From the NCBI RefSeq assembly GCF_018294505.1, contig NC_057801.1, forward strand, positions 842,278,807-842,342,806: a stretch of 64,000 nucleotides of DNA, in the 5' to 3' direction. The translations under genes and the position numbers were made by a program. Every line of letters begins with the position of its first letter. The first letter of the stretch is position 1. Source of the stretch: Triticum aestivum. Its lineage: Eukaryota; Streptophyta; Magnoliopsida; Poales; Poaceae. A model generated the notes under the pieces. The model was not told the origin of the DNA, ran no database searches, and saw only the letters and a program-made list of their open reading frames with translations. Positions 10,611-20,829 of the stretch are shown in pieces.

Positions 10611-11660
10611 AACTAGTGGATAAAAGAGGGTTGGATACGCCCCTCTACCACAGTTGGACACCTCGTCTTGGCATGAAATTCATGCACTGTGGATGAGTCG
10701 TGAGATTTTTTTAACTACTATGGAGGAAGGACATGATTTAGTATCAGAAAGAGTTGTACAAATCTAAACAATTTTGATGGTAAAATGGCTGCAAAAACAG
10801 AAGTAAAAGCTCAAACAAATAGGGCCTAAGAAGAATTCTAGAGCTAAAATTAGGACCGAAGTTTGTATATCCTTTGCAGTAAATCGTAAAATAAACAATT
10901 GGGGAGTCGCTAGCAAGATCTAAATCATGAAGATGTTTGGGATCCAATTTGTCGAACCGAATTTAGCAAGAGAATTGTGACTTAATTTGGTTACAAACTC
11001 AACAGAGTCCAAACTGAAAGAGGAAGAGAGGAACCTACCTTGTGTGGGATCCGCAGCGGCGGCAGGCAGGCGCCAGCGTGGGGTTGGCGGTGGAGTGCAC
11101 GGGCCACGCCGGCGCGGAGGGCTCAGGGGAAGGAGGGGTGCCAGTGGAGTCGGTAGGCGTGGCAGGGTACGTTCTCGGCGGCGGAGGACTGAGCGGGGAG
11201 GCGAGGCCTGGGAAGCAGAGTCGTCGTTGGGGTGGACGAGTGCTCTGAGACAGAGGCCCCGTCTGGGGGTGCGCGGGCAAGGGAGGCAGGAGGCAAGTAC
11301 AGAGGAGCCGAGCGCAGTTGAGTTTAGGAAGTTCCACAGAACTCACGATGATGTACGCACCGGCCGGGAAGTTCCTTGGAACTCACGGCACCGGCCCGGA
11401 CGAGCACCTTGCGGGCGTGTGCTCTGGCGCGGATAAGAGCGGCCTGGTGTGTTCTTGGCGCGCGACAACGACGCTGGTTAAGGACCAGTGGGACCCAGGG
11501 GCCGCTGTCAGTGTACGTGAGCCGGAAACCAACCATGTGGTACAGTGCGTTGAGAGCATGATTTGATTTGATTGATGGCGTCCAATTCCCCATTAAATAA
11601 CGAAGGCCGGGTAGGTGTCGCCAGATATATGAATGGACTTTGTTGGTTGGTGTGTCAACT
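10611..11660. other. GC-rich, unassigned region
   Basis: 10611-11030 shows nothing recognisable. 11035-11346 is GC-rich and open on the minus strand for about 100 Pro/Ser/Thr-rich codons. A possible donor (AAGGTAGG) lies at its lower end near 11036, so it could be a first exon or a GC-rich leader. Overlapping plus-strand frames are also open, so coding is unproven. Confidence 0.3.
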
Positions 11661-11671
11661 GTGACGAATAG

Positions 11672-11977
11672 TTTTTTTTAAACACACTATAAATGGAAGC
11701 GCCCCTACATATATGCATATACTCATCTGTATGAACACACATACGTACATCTACCCTATGAGCACCTTTGAGAGACTGAGCCGGCATTGTGGTCTTGAGA
11801 TTTACGAAGTCAATGTAGACGCCTCGTCGTGGGTGATAATGTCTCCTCCCACTAAAAACGCATCGCCGAAAATACTGAAATAATTCAGAAATAGTGCGAG
11901 CATTAAGATATGAACTCTGATGGGCTTGGGATACCACTGTCCCTCAAACCATCCAACCACATGTTAGTTAACACTAA
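11672..11977 (-). mobile_element. SINE resembling the Au family, with 9-bp target-site duplication
   Basis: The minus strand starts with TGGTTGGATGG, has the tRNA-like promoter region (GGACAGTGGTATCCCAAG, then a degenerate B box AGTTCATATCT), and ends in GTGTTTAAAAAAAA. The direct repeat GACGAATAG flanks it at 11663-11671 and 11978-11986. The internal blocks (GGCGATGCG, AGTGGGAGGAGAC, CGGCTCAGTCTCTC) match what I recall of the widespread grass Au SINE. Confidence 0.8.
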
Positions 11978-11989
11978 GACGAATAGCTG

Positions 11990-13096
11990 GCTGGTTATTG
12001 TTGTGGTAACTTTGTCTTTTTTGTGTGTTCTGTTCTACTACAAGGTTCGGTTTCTATAACTCTTTGGGTTTTTTTTCTGCGAAGTACATCTAGACGTATC
12101 ATATTTTTCTATAAAGGCAGAAGAAAAATACAAAAGACTGCATCTTGCTGTGAACGACAAGCTTAGCTCAAACACCACACCCAATCTAATTAAAAGATTA
12201 GCCACTGCAACCATTACAAACACAAATCAAAGGGTCTGCTCTAAACAGATGCTCAAAGTCGCGTCTCGACCAACACCGGTTATCTCGGTGATAACAACTT
12301 CAGTCGAACTTCCCTTGCTGACGCCAACCACCTTTGAATGCCTACAGAGAGATAAAAGCCATTGGCTTGACACACAGGCAACTGTGTACATAGTGCTCAT
12401 GAAGATCGACCCACACAAGCGATGAGCACCCAAGAATCACAACATAGAACCTCAAAGCCGTTTCTCTACACACGATGCTCCCAAAAAAGGAACAACACTG
12501 AGATGCTACCATCATTGATCCGGCAACGAACCAAGGCATTCGCCCAGAGACAAAAACTCAAGCAAGGGGGGAAGATACCGACACACCTCGGCGACATCTC
12601 CAAGGAGGAGAACGACACCCATAGGCGCATCGCCGCCAGCACCAACAGAAGTCGTGCAGGATTTTCATCCGTAATGTAGCACACCTCCATCTGTTGATAT
12701 TCCCATCGGATTGAGGCAACACTATCCATGTTGGGTCACTCCACCACCATAGTAACACCTCGCCATCGTGACCATAATGTCATGGTACATCGACACCCCG
12801 CGCGGCCAAGAGCACATAACACATCTTCCACCTCTCACTTGGCCAAGAAATATCAACTTCGGAATTCCCTCCACCTCTCGATCGACGGATTTCTCCCGGT
12901 CAGTCGATCGTGTACGCTTGGTGTATGCCTCCTCTCATACTGGGTTGAGCCACACCCTACATGTGCTTTCCACTTAAGCCCATCTTTATTCCCATTTCTT
13001 CTACGTACATGAGCTTGGCCATGGCCGGCCATTGCGCTGAGGCAGGGGGAATCCTGCTCTGCCGCCATAGACCCGGGGCGGCAGCCCCTGCTTGCC
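11990..13096 (-). mobile_element. LINE-like sequence without recognisable coding domain
   Basis: On the minus strand the sequence becomes AT-rich and ends in GCAGAAAAAAAACC near 12068, consistent with a retroposon tail. 12450-13096 is GC-richer and open in short frames only. No reverse transcriptase or endonuclease motif and no target-site duplication was found, so this is tentative. Confidence 0.35.
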
Positions 13097-13101
13097 CCTA
13101 T

Positions 13102-13401
13102 TGTTAGAATAACGAGAAATAAATGAGATAAAGAGACACGGATTTTTATGTGAAAACCCTTGCGGGAGAGAACCACGGACGCACGAAGGCGCAATCGCTA
13201 TGAGGAGGAGTATTACAAGCATGAGATGACATACCGTCTTAAGTGCAACTACATGGGGTATATATGAGGGCAATACATGAGAGTCCTTGGAGGACAAGTA
13301 AACGAGTTGTACTCGTACGCGTCGACGTCAATGCAAAGGCCCACACCGGTTGTACTACGTCTAGTCCAATACAGTACTAGAATTTGGATCATGATTTAAC
13401 A
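13102..13401 (-). repeat. 3' LTR of the copia element
   Basis: 300 bp. On the element strand it starts TGTTAAATCATGATCC and ends CTCGTTATTCTAACA. It is clearly homologous to 18243-18543, with scattered substitutions; for example the other copy reads TGGTTAGAATGACG at the plus-strand left end. Confidence 0.92.
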
Positions 13402-13497
13402 ATCTCCACCTTGAGCCAAATTCCCTCGAGTAGTCAAAGAAAGTGAATAACTCCATCCAAATCAGCATAAACACCCTGTTCGTCAAAGTCCATAGGA

Positions 13498-16400
13498 CTA
13501 GTGAGAAATACCAACTAAGCTTGAGCAAAGCTCAAACTTATTGGTCGGAACTGGCTTTGTCATCATATCAGCAGGATTATTATGAGTACTTATCTTGCAT
13601 ACCTTCAAATCACCTTCAGCAACAACATCTCGAATATAGTGATATCTGACATCAATGTGCTTTGTTCTCTCATGGTACATTGGATTCTTGGTAAGATATA
13701 TAGCCTTTGACTGTCACTAACTATGGTAGGGCAAGATGAATCTCCAGAAAGCTCAGAATACAAACCTTTCAACCAGATAGCTTCTTTGCATGCCTCAGAA
13801 ATAGCCATATACTCGGTATCAGTAGTGAAACAAGCCACAATAGACTGCAAAGTTGCTCTCCAACTCATATCACAACCACCAATGGTGAAAACATAACCTG
13901 TGAGTGATCTTCTCTTATCCAAATTACCAGCAAAATCAGAATCAACAAAATCATATCGGCATCTGACTTAGGAAATAATTCTCATGATAATTTGAAGTGT
14001 GCAGCTAACGGAGTACTCACCGGCTTGGTGTTATGCATATTAAATCGACGAAGAACATTATCAATATATCCCTTCTGACTTAGATATACTTTTCCAGATG
14101 GTTTATCTCTGGATATTTCCATGCCAAGTATTTCCTTTGCTGCACCCAAATCCTTCATCTCAAATTCATTACTCAATTGCTTCTTTAGTTCATTAATCTC
14201 TGAGATACTCTTTGCAGCAATTAGCATATCATCAACATAAAGGAGCAAATAAATAGCCGAACCATTGAAAAATTTCAAATAAACACAACTATCATAATTA
14301 GACCTTTTGAAACCTTGAGAGAGCATAAAGGTGTCAAATCTCTTGTACCACTGTCTGGGGGATTGCTTCAATTCATAAAGAGATGTCTTTAACTTACAGA
14401 CAAGTTTTTCTTTTCCAGGAATAACAAAACCTTCAGGTCATTCCATATAAATATCCTCTTCTAATTCTCCATGTAAGAATGCAGTTTTAACATCCAATTG
14501 CTCAAGCTCAAAATCATTCATGGCAACAATACTGAGTAAAGTGTGAATAGAACTATGCTTCACAACAAGAGAAAAGACTTCGTTATAGTCAATACCTGGA
14601 ATCTGGCTATAACCTTTAGCAACTAACCTTGCTTTATATCTTGTCTCATCATTAGGAGAAACACCTTCTTTTCTCTTGAAAACCCACTTGCAATGAATAT
14701 GTTTCTTCTCTGTAGGCAATTTTACTAAATCCCAAGTGCCATTCTTTTCAAGTGATTCCATCTCATTATGCATAGCGGTCATCCACTTATTACTATCACC
14801 AGAAATAATAGCCTCGGAATATGAAGAAGGCTCAGAATTACCTTCAATTTCTTTCGCAATAGATAAAGCAAAAGAAACAATATTGCATTCTTCAATTAAC
14901 CTGTCAAGTTTATTAATACCCCGCCTAACTCTGTCACGTGCAAGATTCCAACTGGGTGGAACAATAGGCTGATTTGGAGGGGGGGGGGTGAAATGTTCAT
15001 CATTAACGACGGGTTCATCATGTGCATCAACAATTTCATTACCAGATGTATCACCTAAATCAATAACATGCTCCACCTGAACAGTAGGCTCCTGAATAGT
15101 AGGCTGTAGTTCACTCTCAATGGGAACATTAGTAGATGGAACATCATGTAACATAGCAGATTCATTAAAGATACCATTTTTGCTAATAACAACCTTCTGG
15201 GTTTCAGGATTCCACAATTTAAAACCTTTAACACCAGACTTATAACCAAGAAAGATGCACTTAACAGCCCTAGGCTCCAATTTTCCATTATCAACATGAG
15301 CATAAGTAGTGCAACAAAAAATTCTCAACTGTGAATAATTAGCAAGTGAACCAGACCATACCTCAATTGGAGTTTTCTTATTAAGAGCAATAGATGGTGA
15401 ACGGTTAATGAGATAACAAGCAGTGGAAGCAGCCTCAGCCCAAAAACACCTATGCAAACCTGCATTGGACAACATGCAACGGGCTCTTAAAATAATGGTC
15501 CTGTTCATACGCTCAGCAACACCGTTTTGTTCAGGAGTATAAGGAACGGTGTAATGTCTAACAATGCCTTCAGACTTGCAATAATTCTTAAATTGTTTAG
15601 AACAGAATTCCATACCATTATCAGTGCGAAGTATCTTTACCTTCCTTTTAATCGGTCTTTGAATCATAATCTTCCACTCCTTAAATGCTGAGAATGCTTC
15701 GTATTTATGCTTCAAGAAATAAGGCCAAACTTTTCTCGAATAATCATCAATAATAGTCGCATGTAACTTGCACCACCTAGTGACTTCTTGCGAGATGGTC
15801 CCCATAAATCGGAATGCACATAATCAAGAATACCTTCAGTTGTATGGGTCGAAGTATTGAACTTCACCCTGTTGTGTTTGCCGAAGATACAATGCTCACA
15901 AAATTTCAATTTACCAGGTTCATATCCATCAAGAAGACCTCTCTTATTTAACTCTGCTAAACCAAGTTCACTCATATGTCCAAGACGCATATGCCAAAGG
16001 TTAGCAGCATCACAATCATAATTCTTTGAAATAACTGGAGTAGCGTTACCTGAAACGGTAGAACCTCGAATGTAATAAAGACCATTGGTCGAACTTAAGT
16101 CACCTTTCATCACAACAAGGGAGCCTTTGGTGACCTTCAAAACACTATCTCCACTTGAATATTTGTACCCCTTTGCATCGAGGGCACTCATAGAAATAAG
16201 ATTTCTCTTCATCTTCGCAATATACCGAACATCTGTGAAAGTTCTGATTGTACCATCAAACATCTTGATTCGAATGGAACCTATGCCTTCAATCTTGCAT
16301 GGTGAATTATCAAAACCCAAAACGGAACCAGTAGAAGTAGTGGAATCACAAGTATTAAACCAATCTCTATGTGGACACATATGAAAAGTGCATGCATTGT

Positions 16401-17208
16401 CAAGTACTCACTCATCATTGGTCTCAGCACATCCAGCAATAACGACAAGAGCATCATCGGAACTATCATCACGAGCAACGTTAGTAGAATTTTCACCTTG
16501 TTTGTTACCTTTCCTCTTTTCTTTATTATGCAACTTGAAACACTCTGAGATGTCACACCCGTCTCTCTTGCAATATCTGCAATATTTCTTGTCTCTGGAT
16601 TGCGATCGGCCCCTGTGGCCGTTCTTACTTTTGTCTCTGTTTCCATGATTGGAGTTCTTCTTCTTTGTCCTGTCACGAACAGATAATCCCTCGGCTTGGG
16701 ATGAACTCGAACCTCATGAGGCACCATTAATTTCGTCTTCTCCTTGGAGTTCAAAGCTTCATAAACTTCATTAAGCGTGAGAGTATCACGACTGTATAAT
16801 ATGGTGTCTCTAAAATTGGTATAAGAATTTGGCAATGACCAAAGCAACATTAAAGCAGTATCTTCCCCTTCATACTTAACCTCCATTGTTGCAGCTAGAT
16901 CAGATATGATCTCTTTAAATTCTGAAATATGATTCAAAACGCTACCTCCCTCGGGTAACCTGTGCAGGAATAATTTTCTCGCTCAAAACTTCCTGCAAAA
17001 TATTATACAAATAGAGTTAAATTTGTGACAAAGCCTTACAATCAATTCTTTTCTCCTCATCAGCCCAGTCCTGAATTCTATTCTTTCCAAAACTATCCAG
17101 GGCTTCATCACAGTCGGACTGTGCCAACAACGCCCGCATCTTAACTTGTCATAGGGTAAACCTTGTGTCAGGGTCCAGCAGCGGAAGATCGTACTTCATG
17201 GATGCCAT
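13498..17208 (-). pseudogene. Copia gag-pol polyprotein, multiply disrupted
   Basis: The polyprotein starts with ATG at 17208 (MASMKYDLPLL...). A TGA at 17151..17149 replaces the usual Trp of gag. The zinc knuckle near 16545-16590 has Cys where His is expected (CKRDGCDISEC). Another TGA (16410..16408) replaces Trp at the protease start. GAG-pre-integrase spans 16380-15790, integrase 15805-15300, and reverse transcriptase 14760-13982 with the YVDDM active site near 14224-14240. RNase H lies at 13922-13498 (motif TDTEYMA). Frameshifts occur near 16690, 15790 and 13980, and a stop at 14438..14436. It cannot make a complete polyprotein. Confidence 0.9.
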
Positions 17209-17398
17209 GAGTAGATTAAAGTTGTGTACACTAAATAGTACAAGTCGGAGTAAAATAATTCTTAATACAATTAATATGCAGATCAAAGAAAGAGAATTAA
17301 ATCTGAGCAGTACTAGTAGTAATAGCGATCAAATATGCTTCACGTGAGGCAGTAGTAGTACAAGTACTTGATATTGCTTGGATTGGGATCAGTCTTCA

Positions 17399-17932
17399 GG
17401 CTGGCCATAGTGGGGATAACATAAGTAGTATCATGCACTTGGGACTCGCAAACATGCTTATGTAGCAGGCAATTAAAGAAGAGAGAGATGGTTATAGTAA
17501 CATAGGTAGATACCATAATATAATAAATGTGATGCTACCATGTGTCATGTATGACAACAAATAAGACCACTTATGATATTAATCTATGATACTATGCACT
17601 ATAGAGGTAATAACATGGACTAGTAACATACTCTCTCCGTCCTTGAAAGAGTGTACTTCCAACTTTGTTGGAAAGTCAAGCTTTTTTATGTTTGACCGTA
17701 ATTATACAATAATAGACCAACATTTATGCCATCAAATTAGTAGCATTACATTCATGATAAAATATATTTTCGTCGTATACCTATTTGGTGTCACAAGCAC
17801 TGACATATTTTTGCATAAACTCGGTCAAACTTTGAGATAGTTGACCCTCCAACAAAGTTGGAAGTACACTCTTTCAAGGACGGAGGGAGTATGCATGTTA
17901 CTAGTCTAAGTTACTCCCCACTATGACCAGCC
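17399..17932. mobile_element. Outer MITE in the copia leader
   Basis: Starts GGCTGGCCATAGTGGGGA and ends TCCCCACTATGACCAGCC, near-perfect inverted repeats. Flanks share TCA on each side, a possible 3-bp duplication. It lies in the untranslated leader of the copia element, upstream of gag, and is itself split by a Stowaway-like MITE. No coding capacity. Confidence 0.8.
17631..17889. mobile_element. Stowaway-like MITE nested in the outer MITE
   Basis: 259 bp starting CTCTCTCCGTCCTTGAAAG and ending CTTTCAAGGACGGAGGGAG, flanked by TA on both sides as in Tc1/mariner-type MITEs. The ends pair over about 35 bp, so the element folds into a hairpin. Confidence 0.88.
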
Positions 17933-18225
17933 TCAGGCGCGATTCCCTCCGGACTTGAATCGAGCAGGCCAACAGCGGAACGGCCAGGAACGGATGTAGC
18001 CACACGCCGATCTAAAACAGCTGCAGGAACGAATTGGAACGCAGCGGAAACTCTTGACGACTTGATTTGACGGCCACGCAGTGAAGTTTGTCTCCGATCC
18101 GGAACACAAGGCTGGGCTTCCGTGGATTTCTGCAGCGGTGCAAAGCTGTCGGTCTCGGCGAGCGGGCGGCGGCGCACAGGATGCGCAACCCTAGTTCTCT
18201 CGTCTCAAATCTCGTATTTATAAAC

Positions 18226-18241
18226 TTGGCTCTATATACCA
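18226..18241 (-). other. Copia primer binding site (tRNA-Met type)
   Basis: Immediately inside the 5' LTR the minus strand reads TGGTATATAGAGCC. This is close to the TGGTATCAGAGCC site complementary to initiator tRNA-Met that is standard in plant copia elements. Confidence 0.75.
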
Positions 18242-18242
18242 C

Positions 18243-18543
18243 TGGTTAGAATGACGAGAAATAAACGAAACAAAGAGACACGGATTTTTACGTGGAAACC
18301 TTTGCGAAAGAAAACCACGGACGCACGAAGGCACAATCACTACGAGAAGGAGTATTACAAGCACGAGACGACATACCGTCTTAGGTGCGACTACATGGGG
18401 TATATATGAGGGCAATACATGAGATTCCTTGAAAGACAAGTAAACGAGTTGTACTCGTACGCGTCGACGTCAACGCAAAGGCCCCCACCGGTTGTACTAC
18501 GTCTAGTCCAGCACGGTACTAGAATTTGGATCATAATTTAACA
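18243..18543 (-). repeat. 5' LTR of the copia element
   Basis: 301 bp, homologous to 13102-13401 along its whole length. It lies at the upstream end relative to the minus-strand polyprotein and next to the primer binding site. Confidence 0.92.
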
Positions 18544-18639
18544 GCTATGTTGGATGTCGTCTAGTCCGTGATGCAGGATCTCTCGGTAAAGATGGGATTA
18601 AAGTCACTAGGGTCACTAGGTTCTAAAAAAAAAGTCACT

Positions 18640-20260
18640 AGGGTCGTTCTTCACTCTCGAAAGGCCGAAGCCGATATTTATTAACATGGCGAAAGAAAAT
18701 TTACAAAGGGGCGAAGGCCGCCCAGATTACAGACAGGCCATAGACTGCAGGCCACAACACACTACCCAAAAGGGCCATCCAGGGACAGCCCTCCCCAGCA
18801 ACATCCCTGGCAGGGCTCAACTCTCCTAGCAACTAAAGGGTGGCTGCCGTGGCAAAGCAGCCAGCCGCACGCCAGGATCGGAGGTCCTCGATGGCCGCGC
18901 TCACCACCTCAGTAGGGCCGGCCACCGTTTCCTCGAAGATGCGAGCATTGCGGTCCTCCCAGATGCGCCAATGAACCAGGATAACGACCACATCAAAATA
19001 CCTCCTCAGCTGCTTAGGCGCAGCCTGCCTAGCCTGCAACCACCAGTCCTCCGTGCACCTGTCCCCACCGGCCGGAATCGGGAAGGATGCGCCCAGCCAG
19101 CCACGGAAGCGCGTCCAGACCTCGTTCGCGAAGCGACAGTGCACGAACAAGTGAGTGCATGACTCCTGCGCGGCGCTGCATAGCACGCAGGCTCCCTGAT
19201 TCGGCCAACCACGGCGCTCCATATTGTCGGCGGTGAAGCAACGGCCGTGGACTACAAGCCACATGAAGAACTTCTGCCGCGGGGGTGCTTTGGACTTCCA
19301 AATGGCTGATGCACACCCAAAGTCCTGGTTAGGCGCAAAGAATAGGCGACAAGCAGAGCTAGTAGAGAACTCCCTGCTGGTCTCGAACCTCCAGACGACG
19401 ATGTCCTGCTGAGACTCGTGAAGATCGATGTCCGCGACCAAGTCCCAGAGCTGCAAGTACTGGGCCAGCGCTTGCACCGACAAGACTCCTTTGATATCAC
19501 GCACCCAACAGTGATGATTAGCGAGAGCCTGCTGGACGGTGATCCGAGAGCATCTGACACAGGAGGCCAGGGCAGGGACGATCTCCGTGTTAGGAATAAC
19601 CACGACGTGTGGTTCTGTGCCCGGGTCGTATACAGATCAATTACCTATTGTAGGATTAGGACTTGTAACTGTATACGTTAGCTTGTGTTGATCCGGGCTA
19701 CAATATATACGTAGCTATACCCCTGTAACTTGTGTATCGTGGAGATCAATAAAGAAAAGGCCAGGAGCGACAAGCCCCTGTTGGCAATCAATATTGATTT
19801 CGCGTGCGTACGTGTGTATTGGCTAGAATCGATCAAGTGAAGGAATCGTTCTGGTTGCTAGCTTAGCTTCGGCTAATCGCAGGCAGTACACGTCTGGAAG
19901 TAGTCAGCTGGTGTGCTAGCTCGGTACGCGCACGTCTTGCCGTCTTGGGGCTGAAACCAAGATAGTCAGTGAGCTATGTTCATCATCGTCGTTCGTCGTC
20001 GGTTATCGCGTGTTGCCGGAAAGTACTCGGTGACGTGGTCTGGGCCAACACTCCGGTATCGATAGCCCACCAGGAAGCCATCCATCATGCCAGAAGAGGG
20101 CCTTGTCTCCGCGTCCGAGCACCACCCGTGCCCCAGCGTGGAAGAAAGCTAGGGCAGCAGCATCGTCATCTTCTGGGATGAGGCGCCAAGGGCGCGGGGA
20201 GTCTGACCAGCGAAGCCAAGGCCAGCGGCAGCGAAGCGCGGTGCCGACGACTTCGTGTTT
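18640..20260 (-). pseudogene. LINE reverse-transcriptase C-terminal region with zf-RVT domain, split by a solo LTR
   Basis: Minus-strand non-LTR retrotransposon fragment. The upper part (20260-20056) has the typical late-RT segment with motifs RWPWLRW and LGRGDKALFWHDGWLPG. After the solo LTR, translation resumes in the same frame at 19587 and continues to the stop at 18835..18833. It contains the zinc-binding RVT region: WKSKAPPRQKFFMWLVVHGR, then CVLCSAAQESCTHLFVHC, then a W-rich tail. The 3' untranslated part reaches about 18640. The endonuclease and catalytic RT halves are missing (5' truncation). Confidence 0.85.
19588..20050. mobile_element. Solo LTR (463 bp) inside the LINE
   Basis: Starts TGTTAGGAATAACC and ends GGGCCAACA. 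Flanking 5-bp duplications CTCCG lie at 19583-19587 and 20051-20055. Removing the LTR with one CTCCG restores a continuous LINE frame. No internal retrotransposon region follows, so this is a solo LTR. A GATCAATAAAGAA tract near 19745 may be its polyadenylation region. Confidence 0.88.
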
Positions 20261-20309
20261 ATATGCCTTCGGCTTCGGGGTAGACGGAGCAGACCATTTG
20301 ACACCCTGG

Positions 20310-20787
20310 CGAGATGGTTCTGAATCCGTCCAGCGGTCGTGGTGCAGGCAGCTCGGCTACGGGCACACGAACACACGCTTCCGCGCCGGCTCGCCGGCCT
20401 CCCGCTTCAGCAGCTTCAACGGCACCTTGTGCCGCTGCCGGTGCATCTGCAGGTTCTGTTCGCGCTGGAACCCCTGGTTGCAGATCTCGCACAGGTACCA
20501 GTCCAGCAGCGTCTGCGGCGACAGCAACACCACGTCCGCGTTCAGGTCTGCCCATCGAGGCATGCAACATCAATGTTACTATTATATTTGCACCATTCCC
20601 GCAACATATACGCGCTGCTTCATACACACTACATGCAACAAATCTTGGCCTACTAGCTAGCTGGAGTATAATGCAATGGTGCACGTATCGGCGTCTTACC
20701 TGGTGTCACGGCCAGCCGCCGCTTCCTCTTTGTCGCGGCGGAGGTGGTGGTGATCTGCAACGACGACCCAAATGGCGTCTCCGCCAT
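20310..20787 (-). pseudogene. INDETERMINATE-domain (IDD) C2H2 zinc-finger gene fragment with nonsense codon
   Basis: Exon 1 (20787..20700) codes a short N-terminus ending in the KRKRR nuclear-localisation motif. A canonical intron (20699..20548) is retained, so this is not a processed copy. Exon 2 from 20547 codes the first IDD zinc finger ([19 protein letters not shown]) and the following [10 protein letters not shown] linker, which is most like the IDD14/15/16 (SGR5-type) branch. After KRVFVCP the expected Glu codon is TAG (20359..20357). The second finger starts (PSCLHHD) but homology stops near 20315. The rest of the gene is absent. Confidence 0.85.
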
Positions 20788-20829
20788 CTCCTCTCCAGTT
20801 CCAATTGCTAGAGGGTGGAAGAGTTTCAT

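Larger units (their letters stand above)
13102..18543 (-). mobile_element. Full-length Ty1-copia retrotransposon (decayed) with nested MITEs
   Basis: Paired LTRs at 13102-13401 and 18243-18543 bound a minus-strand copia element. Flanks read CCTAT before 13102 and GCTAT after 18543, a 5-bp target-site duplication with one mismatch. A tRNA-Met-type primer site follows the 5' LTR, and a purine-rich tract (AAGGTGGAGATT) precedes the 3' LTR at 13402-13413. Domain order gag, GAG-pre-integrase, integrase, reverse transcriptase, RNase H is the copia order. Element length without the 534-bp MITE is about 4.9 kb. Confidence 0.92.

Noticed and set aside
18833..19603. A complete host gene for the zf-RVT protein
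   Set aside because: The frame begins inside the solo LTR by chance and continues a LINE reverse transcriptase; it is a retrotransposon fragment.
19588..20310. A copia 5' end with a tRNA-Met primer site at about 20053
   Set aside because: The GGTATCGATAGCC resemblance is accidental. CTCCG duplications and the restored LINE frame show a solo LTR in a LINE.
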